Of a DNA stretch of 64,000 nucleotides, positions 44,617 to 51,602 are shown piece by piece; positions within the stretch are counted from its first letter, which is position 1; the number at the start of each line of letters is the position of its first letter. The DNA comes from Oxalobacteraceae bacterium (lineage in GTDB: Bacteria; Pseudomonadota; Gammaproteobacteria; Burkholderiales; Burkholderiaceae_D). The translations under genes were made by a program, and so were the position numbers. The notes below the pieces were generated by a model. The model did not search any database, was not told the DNA's origin, and saw nothing but the letters and a program-made list of their open reading frames with translations. The stretch spans positions 21,030 to 85,029 of the forward strand of contig JAIXXN010000024.1 in the NCBI GenBank assembly GCA_027490725.1. Reading direction: 5' to 3'.

Positions 44617-45446
44617 CCAACGATTCGCTGGTGATACTCAGCAAGCTGGAGCAGGAGTACCTGCTGCATGCCATCGAGGCGGCACTGCCGGTGCAGACCC
44701 GGGGGCAGTTTTTTCTCTGGTCACAGGGACCGTTGCAGGCTTTGCTGCCGCATCAGCTGATGGTGGCGTTGCAGTTCGGCCCCGGCGACGTGTTGCTGCA
44801 TAGCGAGTGTTTGCACAGTAGTGTCATCGATGCCGCACTGTTGCACCGGGTCAGTAATCCGCAGGATGGCCTGGCCTTACGGATCGCGCTGGCCTGCCGT
44901 CAGGCGCAGCAGTTGCCCGCGTGGCTGGATGCTGGCGCAGGGGGCGGCGCAGGGACTGGTGCAGGAAGCGCTGCAGGAAGCTCCGCACTGGACGCCTATC
45001 TGGGCGAATTGCGCGAACTGGGCCTCGATAATTTGCTATTGCACGGTATCGGTCGTACGTCCGGTCCGGATACGGTGTTTGTGCTGCTGAATTTGCCGCA
45101 GCGTCCGCGTGCCCGTCAGGCGCATTTCTTCCGGCTGCTCTTGCCGACGCTGCATCTGACGCTGTTACGTCTGAGCCAGCAGAGCGCTCAGCAACGGCAG
45201 CAGCAGGGCGGGGCGCTGGCGCGGCCCATCAGCGCGCGCGAGCGGGAAATTCTGCACTGGGTGCGCGAGGGTAAGAGTAACGAAGAGATCGGTTTGATTC
45301 TTGGTATCAGCGGACTCACCGTCAAAAACCACTTGCAGCGGCTGTATCGTCTACTTGGTGTTTCCAACCGCGCGCATGCGATTGCGCGCGGCATGGCACT
45401 GCAGTTATTTGAGCAGCCAGCCTTGCCGCTGGCGCGTGTTGCCTGA
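44613..45446 (+). CDS. epsA: EpsA-type LuxR-family transcriptional regulator
   Basis: 277 residues. The N-terminal part (residues 1-190) matches the EpsA family of XrtB-bearing bacteria (LEQEYLLHAIEAALPVQTRGQFFLWSQG is split by no gap), and the C-terminal 65 residues are a LuxR-type helix-turn-helix: ISAREREILHWVREGKSNEE followed by ISGLTVKNHLQRLYRLLGV. A Gly/Ala/Ser-rich insert (residues about 108-128) looks like a low-complexity linker. It is expected to control EPS and PEP-CTERM genes, but lies about 44 kb from the start of the EPS locus and directly before the secretion operon, which it might also regulate. Confidence 0.88.
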   Translation: MTNDSLVILSKLEQEYLLHAIEAALPVQTRGQFFLWSQGPLQALLPHQLMVALQFGPGDVLLHSECLHSSVIDAALLHRVSNPQDGLALRIALACRQAQQLPAWLDAGAGGGAGTGAGSAAGSSALDAYLGELRELGLDNLLLHGIGRTSGPDTVFVLLNLPQRPRARQAHFFRLLLPTLHLTLLRLSQQSAQQRQQQGGALARPISAREREILHWVREGKSNEEIGLILGISGLTVKNHLQRLYRLLGVSNRAHAIARGMALQLFEQPALPLARVA

Positions 45447-45566
45447 ATCCGTAGCAATGTTGCGTCACACCGGTATGTACAGCAATAAAAGATTGTCGAC
45501 TATGCAAATCGCATGGTAGCCTCTGGTCTCTTGCAAGCTAGCGTGGCGAATTAAGGAGTTGTTCGG

Positions 45567-46010
45567 ATGGAAGTTGCTCAGAAACATGGTCAAGCTACGG
45601 CCCATAAGGCGCGTGGTTTTACCCTGCTGGAATTGCTGGTCGTAATCGTGATCATCGGTTTGCTGGCTGCCTATGTGGGACCGAAGTATTTCGCCCAGCT
45701 GGGTAAGTCGGAAGTGACGATCGCCAAAGCCCAGATCGAAGCGTTTGAAAAATCGCTGGATACCTATCGCCTCGACGTAGGCCGCTATCCGAGCACCGAA
45801 GAAGGACTGGCAGCGCTGCTGGTGGCGCCTGCTACGGCCGGCGTCAAATGGAATGGCCCTTATCTGAAGAAAAGCGTGCCGCCTGATCCTTGGGGCCACC
45901 CTTACCAGTACAAAGCGCCCGGTAGCAAAGGCGAATTCGAGATCACCTCGCTGGGCCGCGACGGTCAGCCCGGCGGTAGCGGCGAGGACGCCGACATCAG
46001 TTCCCAATAA
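45567..46010 (+). CDS. gspG: Type II secretion major pseudopilin GspG
   Basis: 147 residues; ATG 45567 after TTAAGGAGTTG. A class III signal (KARG then FTLLELLVVIVIIGLLAAY, Glu5 present) is cleaved after Gly by a prepilin peptidase. The globular part shows the GspG landmarks ALLVAP, PPDPWGHPYQY and the calcium-loop end SLGRDGQPGGSGEDADI. It polymerises into the pseudopilus that drives substrates through the secretin. First gene of the ten-gene secretion operon (45.6-55.2 kb); the prepilin peptidase is not in this window. Confidence 0.93.
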   Translation: MEVAQKHGQATAHKARGFTLLELLVVIVIIGLLAAYVGPKYFAQLGKSEVTIAKAQIEAFEKSLDTYRLDVGRYPSTEEGLAALLVAPATAGVKWNGPYLKKSVPPDPWGHPYQYKAPGSKGEFEITSLGRDGQPGGSGEDADISSQ

Positions 46011-46039
46011 GCTACGCCTGACGGAAAGCCGGTTTTACC

Positions 46040-47236
46040 ATGCAGTTCGAAGTACGTACGTTGTCGGCCGAGATGGCCATAGTTGAGCTGGTGGTCGATG
46101 CCCGTGATGAAGCGGATGCGCGCCGTCAGGTCGAGGCACGTGGACTGTATGTCAGCGCGATTGCGCCGGCGCGCGGTACGCTCGGTCTGCAGCGTGCCGG
46201 CGGTAAGCGTAGTGGCCTGTCGCTGGTGCTGTTCAGTCAGGAGTTGCTGGCACTGCTGACGGCGGGGCTGGGCATCGTCGAAGGACTGGAAGCCTTGCTG
46301 GAAAAAGAAGCCAGCCCGGCTACCCGCAGCGTGCTGGAACGCTTGCTGGCCGGCTTGCGCGAAGGCCAGCGTTTCTCGGCCGTGCTGGCCGATCAGCCAG
46401 AATTATTCCCCCCTCTATATGTGGGCATCGTGCGGGCCGCCGAAGGCACCTCCGATCTGCCGCGTGCACTGTCGCGTTTTATCGATTACCAGCAGCGCAT
46501 CGATCTGGTGCGCGGCAAGCTGGTCTCCGCAGCCATCTATCCCTGCATCCTGCTGCTGGTAGGCGGTGGCGTGAGTCTGTTCCTGATCGCTTACGTGGTG
46601 CCGCGCTTCGCCGAGGTGTATCAGGGCGCTGGCCGCAATCTACCGTGGCTGTCGCAGCAGATGCTGAACTGGGGCCAGTTCGCAGCCCAGCACACCACGT
46701 TGCTGCTGGCCGGTCTGGCGACGACCTTGCTGGCGCTGGTGCTGGGCGTGCGCCGCTTGCTGCGCGATGGTGGTCTGGTGCGCTTGCTGGCGCGCCTGCC
46801 CGGAGTCGGCGAGCGCGCCCACATTTACGAATTATCGCGCCTGTACCTGACGCTGGGGATGCTCAGTGAAGGCGGTATCACCATCGTGCATGCCATCGAA
46901 ACGGTGCAGGGTATGGTGTCGCCGGCCTTGCGCCAGCATCTGCAGCAGGCGCGCAGTGCCATCGAATCCGGCTTGCCGCTGTCGACCGCGTTCGAGGCGC
47001 ATCACCTGACCACGCCGATCTCGCTGCGCATGCTGCGAGTGGGCGAGCGGACCGGCGATATGGGGCCGATGCTGACCCAGTCTGCCGCGTTCTATGATGG
47101 CGAAATCAGTCGCTGGATCGAACGCTTTACCCGAACTTTCGAACCACTGCTGATGGCCGCTATCGGTCTGGTGGTGGGAGCCATTGTGGTGCTGCTGTAT
47201 ATGCCGATTTTTGATCTGGCCGGAGATATGTCTTGA
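46040..47236 (+). CDS. gspF: Type II secretion inner membrane protein GspF
   Basis: 398 residues. Two T2SSF domains (about 65-190 and 270-390) with three membrane helices, including ILLLVGGGVSLFLIAYVVPR and a C-terminal LLMAAIGLVVGAIVVLLY. LFSQELLALLTAGLGIVEGL and LRVGERTGDMGPML are family-typical. GspF is the platform protein of the assembly complex and contacts the GspE ATPase, encoded next with a TTGA overlap. Confidence 0.92.
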   Translation: MQFEVRTLSAEMAIVELVVDARDEADARRQVEARGLYVSAIAPARGTLGLQRAGGKRSGLSLVLFSQELLALLTAGLGIVEGLEALLEKEASPATRSVLERLLAGLREGQRFSAVLADQPELFPPLYVGIVRAAEGTSDLPRALSRFIDYQQRIDLVRGKLVSAAIYPCILLLVGGGVSLFLIAYVVPRFAEVYQGAGRNLPWLSQQMLNWGQFAAQHTTLLLAGLATTLLALVLGVRRLLRDGGLVRLLARLPGVGERAHIYELSRLYLTLGMLSEGGITIVHAIETVQGMVSPALRQHLQQARSAIESGLPLSTAFEAHHLTTPISLRMLRVGERTGDMGPMLTQSAAFYDGEISRWIERFTRTFEPLLMAAIGLVVGAIVVLLYMPIFDLAGDMS

Positions 47237-48990
47237 CGGCTGCTATGGAAAACAAGTCCGCTGCGACGAACCTGGATAAGGTTCAGGGTGCAGTGCCCGA
47301 CAGCGTGGTTGATACCGTACTAGATACGGCGCTGGTGGCGCGCGCGCGTCACCTGTGCCGTCAGTCCGGCCGGGCGCTAGTGGAAGAATTGCAGGCGCTG
47401 ACGGCGCTGGAGCCGCGGCTGGTGGTGCAGGCGCTGGCACAGCCATTCGGCATGACGGTGCTGGAAACCGTGGATATGCTGGCCTACACGCCGGCCTTTG
47501 ATCTACTGCCGTTATCGCAGGCGATGGCGCGTCACTGTGTGCTGCTGCGCGCGCCCGATGCCAGCGTGCTGGGTGTGATTGCCGATCCTTTCGATCTCGA
47601 TCTGCAAACCTGGTTGTCCACCCAGGCACGCGCTACGCCGCATGCGCCGCTGACCACCCGCTTAGCGCTGCAGGCCGACATTCAGGCCTATTTGTCGAAG
47701 CAGGAAGAATCGGCGCGCGCCACCGACACATTGCTGCCGGGTGCCAGCGAAGGTCGGCGCGATGGCAAGACGGCGGCCGTACTGTCGTTTGCTTCTGTGT
47801 CGGAAGCGGCCAGTCCTGCGGTGCGACTGGTCAACTCCACGCTGTACGATGCCCTCAAGGCGGGGGCATCGGACATCCACCTCGAGAGCACTGCCGGTGG
47901 CCTGGCCGTTAAGTACCGTGTGGACGGGGTGCTTGACCATGCCACCGCGGTGAATGGTATCGATGTCGCCGAACAGATTATCTCGCGCCTGAAGGTGCTG
48001 GCCGAACTCGATATTGCCGAACGTCGCGTACCGCAGGACGGCAGCTTCCGGGTTGAAACGGGGGGCCGCGAAATCGATCTGCGCGTCTCGATCATGCCGA
48101 GCATTCACGGCGAAGATGCGGTGATCCGGATTCTCGACAAGCGCGCCATGATCGAAGCCTATGGTTCGCTGACGCTGGAAGCGCTGGGCTTCGATGCGCC
48201 GTCGCTGGCCTCGCTGCGCGTGCTGGCGCAGGAAGCCTACGGCATGCTGCTGGTAACCGGACCAACCGGTTCCGGTAAAACCACCACGCTGTATGCGGCG
48301 CTGACGGAAATCCATAATGGTCGGGAAAAGATCATCACGATTGAAGATCCGGTCGAGTATCAGTTGCCCGGCATTCTGCAGATTCCCGTCAATGAGAAAA
48401 AAGGTCTGACCTTTGCCAAGGGGCTGCGCTCGATTCTGCGCCATGATCCCGATAAAATTATGGTCGGTGAGATCCGTGACCGCGAGACCGCCGAAATCGC
48501 TGTGCAGTCGGCGCTCACTGGCCACCTGGTGCTGACCACCGTGCACGCGAATAATGTGTTCGATGTATTCGGCCGGTTCACCCACATGGGCATCGATCCA
48601 TATGCTTTCGTATCGGCGCTGAACGGCATCTGGGCGCAGCGACTGGTGCGTACCAACTGCCCGCACTGCGCGGCGCAGTACACCCCGGACGATCAGGAAC
48701 TGGCCAGCGTGGGGCTGACGCGCGCCGATGTCTATGACTACCGCTTCATGCAGGGTAAAGGTTGCGGTGATTGCCGTGGCACCGGCTACAAGGGGCGCCG
48801 CTCGATCGCTGAAATTCTTACCCTGAACGATGAAATCCGCGAACTGATTGTCGACAAGCGTCCGATCCGTCAGATCAAGCAGGCCGCCTATGCCAACGGT
48901 ACCCGCAGTCTGCGGCAGGCCGCGCTGGAACTGGTCAAGCGCGGTGGCACCACGCTGACCGAAATTAAACGGGTGACCCTGCATGCGTAG
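47233..48990 (+). CDS. gspE: Type II secretion ATPase GspE
   Basis: 585 residues; TTG 47233 overlaps the gspF stop and has GGAG seven bases upstream (ATG 47245 is an alternative). N-terminal GspE/PilB N-domain (about 25-140), then the RecA-like ATPase: YDALKAGASDIHLES, Walker A VTGPTGSGKTTTLYAAL, the Asp box TIEDPVEYQ, Walker B IMVGEIRDRETAEIA and the His box LTGHLVLTTVHANN. A tetracysteine zinc motif (TNCPHCAAQY and GCGDCRGTGYKGR) is typical of GspE/PilB. It powers pseudopilus assembly in the cytoplasm. Confidence 0.94.
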   Translation: MTAAMENKSAATNLDKVQGAVPDSVVDTVLDTALVARARHLCRQSGRALVEELQALTALEPRLVVQALAQPFGMTVLETVDMLAYTPAFDLLPLSQAMARHCVLLRAPDASVLGVIADPFDLDLQTWLSTQARATPHAPLTTRLALQADIQAYLSKQEESARATDTLLPGASEGRRDGKTAAVLSFASVSEAASPAVRLVNSTLYDALKAGASDIHLESTAGGLAVKYRVDGVLDHATAVNGIDVAEQIISRLKVLAELDIAERRVPQDGSFRVETGGREIDLRVSIMPSIHGEDAVIRILDKRAMIEAYGSLTLEALGFDAPSLASLRVLAQEAYGMLLVTGPTGSGKTTTLYAALTEIHNGREKIITIEDPVEYQLPGILQIPVNEKKGLTFAKGLRSILRHDPDKIMVGEIRDRETAEIAVQSALTGHLVLTTVHANNVFDVFGRFTHMGIDPYAFVSALNGIWAQRLVRTNCPHCAAQYTPDDQELASVGLTRADVYDYRFMQGKGCGDCRGTGYKGRRSIAEILTLNDEIRELIVDKRPIRQIKQAAYANGTRSLRQAALELVKRGGTTLTEIKRVTLHA

Positions 48991-50437
48991 AGCGATCGGA
49001 CAATCTTTGCGGATCGGGGTTTCTGCCCATGCCGTCAGTCTGCTGCAGGAAAGCCGCTGGCGTGGCGCCGCGCTGACGGTGCTCGCCGAGCAGGCGTTTG
49101 CACCGTCGGCCGAGCATCCCTATGACGCTATCGCCCAGGCCCTGCGGGCGCTGCTGGCCGAACAACCGCGTGCCGGCTGGCCGGTGCAGCTGGTGCTGGC
49201 CGACGATCTGGTCCGCATGTGGCGGGTGGTGCCGCCGGCGACTGCCAGCCGGCTGGCCGATCTGGAAGCGGCGGCCGGCTTGCGCTTTCAATCACTGTAC
49301 GGCGAGTCGCCGGCCAACTGGCAGATAAGCGCCGACTGGAGCGCCAGTGCGCCGTTCTTCGCTGCTGCCGTGCCGCGCGATCTGCTCAAGTTACTGCAAC
49401 TGGTGGCGCAGGAGCATGCTCTGCACATCGTCAGTATCGAGCCGCAGTTTGTCGCGGCACTGAATCGCTGGCGGCGCGCGCTGCGCCCCGGCGCATGGTT
49501 TGCGCTGGTGCATGATGGTTTGCTGAGTATCGCTGCAATCGAAACCGAGGGTGCCGCCAAGGGTGGGCTGCGGGCAATCCGCAGCGTGCCGCTGGCTGCA
49601 GGGCAGGGCGCTGACCAGTTCTGGTTAGCGCAAGCCGTGCGGCGCGAAGCGCTGCTGCTGGATATGCCGGCACCGGAGTTGCTGCAGGTGTGCGGTAGTG
49701 CCCCCGCCGTGTGGAGTAAGCCGGTCAGCCATGCCAGCCATCTGCCCTGCGTGGCGCTCGATCATGCCGAGCAGTTTGGCGGCACAGCGCTGTCCAGCAT
49801 TGCGCAGCTGGCGCGCAGCGGGAGCCGACAAAGCGGGGGCCGACTAAGCGGGGGCCGACTTAGCGGGCGCCGACTCAGCGGGTGGGCGTCTATGCAACAC
49901 ATGAAGATTGATTTTGCTGCAGCGAGTGTGCGGCGTAGCCTGTTCCATACCTCGCCAGCGCTGTTGCTGCTGGCTGGCGCTGGTCTGCTACTGTGCGTGA
50001 CGGCGCTGAGCGCGGGCTGGCAACTGAGCCAGCAGCAGCGTGCTCGCGCGGCGCAATTGCAGCAGGTGCAGCAGCGTGCTGCCGCCCTGTCGCAGCGTCC
50101 AGCGGAAGTGGCGCAGGTCGCCATTCCGCCGGCGCAGGCGCAGTTCGTGAACGGCGCGATCGGACAATTGAATCTGCCATGGCGCGACTTGCAGGATGCC
50201 GTGGCGGCTGCCACGCCGCGCCAGATCGCCTTGCTGGCGCTGGATCCCGATCCGCGCAAGCAGGTCCTCAAGCTGACCGCCGAAGCGAAGACCAGTGACG
50301 ACATGGTGGCCTATGTGGCGGAACTGAAGCAGCAGGAACTGTTTGGCAGCGTGACGCTGACGCGCCACGAGATCAATGATCAGGATCCGAATCGTCCTTT
50401 GCGGTTTCAGGTGGAGGCGATATGGGTAACACCTTGA
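48983..50437 (+). CDS. GspL/PilM-PilN-like assembly protein
   Basis: 484 residues, overlapping gspE by 8 bases. Residues 1-265 look like a cytoplasmic actin-like (PilM/GspL N-terminal) domain, followed by a linker of SGGRL-type repeats (about residues 279-300), a membrane helix (ALLLLAGAGLLLCVTALSAGW, about 330) and a periplasmic PilN-like domain. Thus it seems to combine the PilM and PilN roles as GspL does. The overall match is structural and positional, since sequence identity to named families is low. The tandem 15-base repeat in the linker is unusual. Confidence 0.72.
   Translation: MRRAIGQSLRIGVSAHAVSLLQESRWRGAALTVLAEQAFAPSAEHPYDAIAQALRALLAEQPRAGWPVQLVLADDLVRMWRVVPPATASRLADLEAAAGLRFQSLYGESPANWQISADWSASAPFFAAAVPRDLLKLLQLVAQEHALHIVSIEPQFVAALNRWRRALRPGAWFALVHDGLLSIAAIETEGAAKGGLRAIRSVPLAAGQGADQFWLAQAVRREALLLDMPAPELLQVCGSAPAVWSKPVSHASHLPCVALDHAEQFGGTALSSIAQLARSGSRQSGGRLSGGRLSGRRLSGWASMQHMKIDFAAASVRRSLFHTSPALLLLAGAGLLLCVTALSAGWQLSQQQRARAAQLQQVQQRAAALSQRPAEVAQVAIPPAQAQFVNGAIGQLNLPWRDLQDAVAAATPRQIALLALDPDPRKQVLKLTAEAKTSDDMVAYVAELKQQELFGSVTLTRHEINDQDPNRPLRFQVEAIWVTP
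49817..49876 (+). repeat. In-frame 15-bp tandem repeat (four copies)
   Basis: Units starting at 49817, 49832, 49847 and 49862 follow the pattern AGCGGGGGCCGACTN, with a partial fifth unit; two middle units differ only at the last base. They encode Ser-Gly-Gly/Arg-Arg-Leu repeats in the linker between the cytoplasmic domain and membrane helix of the GspL-like protein. Confidence 0.85.
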
Positions 50438-50985
50438 ATCAGCTGCAGTTGAACGCATGGCTGCTGCGTGGCCGTCTGGCGCTGTTACGGGCCGGTGCGC
50501 CAGTGTGTGTGGCCCTGCTGTTGCTGCTGGCCGGCGCGGCAGGTTGGCTCTGGCTGTTACCGCAGCGCGCAGCGCAGATGCAGCAGATGGCGCAACCGTT
50601 GCCGACGCCGGCAGCGCTGGTAGCGCCGGCACCACCGCCATCGGCGAATCAGAATCTGGCGGACTTCTACGCCGTGCTGGGGCAGCAACGCTACGCTGAG
50701 CAGCAGGTCAAGCTGCTGTTCGATCTGGCAGCCAAAAATGGCCTGACGCTCAGTCAGGGCGAGTACAAGACGGTGCGTGATGCCGCCAGCGGCGTCACTA
50801 GCTACCAGATTATTCTGCCGGTGCGTGGTAACTATCCGGCGATCTGGCAATTTGCCCTGCAGGCCTTGCGCGATATGCCGTTTGCCTCGCTGGATGAAGT
50901 GGCGTTCCGGCGCGAGACCATCGCCGAGGCGAGTGTTGAGGCGCGTCTGCGCCTGACGCTGTATATGAAAGATGGTGCGCCATGA
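50422..50985 (+). CDS. PilO/GspM-like assembly protein
   Basis: 187 residues, overlapping the previous gene by 16 bases. Short cytoplasmic N-terminus, one membrane helix (PVCVALLLLLAGAAGWLWLLP, about 32-52), a Pro/Ala-rich linker and a small periplasmic alpha/beta domain (NLADFYAVLGQQRYAEQQVK, YQIILPVRGNYPAIWQFALQ) like the PilO/GspM ferredoxin-like fold. It would pair with the GspL-like protein in the inner-membrane platform. Identity is based on topology, size and place. Confidence 0.72.
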   Translation: MGNTLNQLQLNAWLLRGRLALLRAGAPVCVALLLLLAGAAGWLWLLPQRAAQMQQMAQPLPTPAALVAPAPPPSANQNLADFYAVLGQQRYAEQQVKLLFDLAAKNGLTLSQGEYKTVRDAASGVTSYQIILPVRGNYPAIWQFALQALRDMPFASLDEVAFRRETIAEASVEARLRLTLYMKDGAP

Positions 50986-51602
50986 AGCCGTATCAGATCC
51001 TGATGGCCGTGGCACTACTCGGTTCCGGCGCGCTGGTGCTGTTTGGTGACCGCACGCCGGATGACGGGGTTGCCGAACCAGTGCAGCGCGCTCAGACTGC
51101 AGGCAAGCCCGCTGCGATGGCGTCTGCCAGCGCTGCTGCTGCTGCTTCTGCTTCTGCTTCTGCTGTAGTTGCTGCGCCGTCTGGCACTGCAGCCACGCCG
51201 CGTAACGCGTCGGCAGGCAAAGCCCAGCCGCCGGTAGCGATACTGCGTCTGACGCCGCGTAGCGCGCTGGTGGGCGAATCGGCGGAAGCGACTTTTGCAT
51301 CGGGGGAGGGGATCTTCCAGGGACATAACTGGAATCCGCCGCCACCGCCACCACCGCCGGTATCGAATGCGCCGCCGCCACCGCCGATGGCGCCACCGCT
51401 GCCGTACACGGTGATTGGCAAAGCGCTGGCCGATGGCGCGTGGGAAGTGTATCTGGCGCGCGCCGACAAGACTTATGTGGCACGTCCGCAAACTATCATC
51501 GATGGCAGCTATCGCGTGGAAAAGATCACGCCGCCGTCGATGTCGATTACCTACCTGCCTTTGAATCAGGTACAACAGATTAATATTGGAGCACTCGACT
51601 GA
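50982..51602 (+). CDS. GspC/PilP-like periplasmic linker protein, Pro-rich
   Basis: 206 residues with 4-base overlap upstream and one base downstream. N-terminal membrane anchor (QILMAVALLGSGALVLFG), an Ala/Ser-rich stretch coded by repeated GCT/TCT triplets, a run of eight prolines plus a second proline run, then a compact domain (PYTVIGKALADGAWEVYLA, YRVEKITPPSMSITYLPL) that looks like the homology region of GspC or PilP. These proteins connect the inner-membrane platform to the secretin, encoded next. The assignment is by pattern and context. Confidence 0.7.
   Translation: MKPYQILMAVALLGSGALVLFGDRTPDDGVAEPVQRAQTAGKPAAMASASAAAAASASASAVVAAPSGTAATPRNASAGKAQPPVAILRLTPRSALVGESAEATFASGEGIFQGHNWNPPPPPPPPVSNAPPPPPMAPPLPYTVIGKALADGAWEVYLARADKTYVARPQTIIDGSYRVEKITPPSMSITYLPLNQVQQINIGALD

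Noticed and set aside
47662..48984. 440-codon open frame antisense to gspE
   Set aside because: Same shadow effect; the sense frame has intact Walker and zinc motifs.
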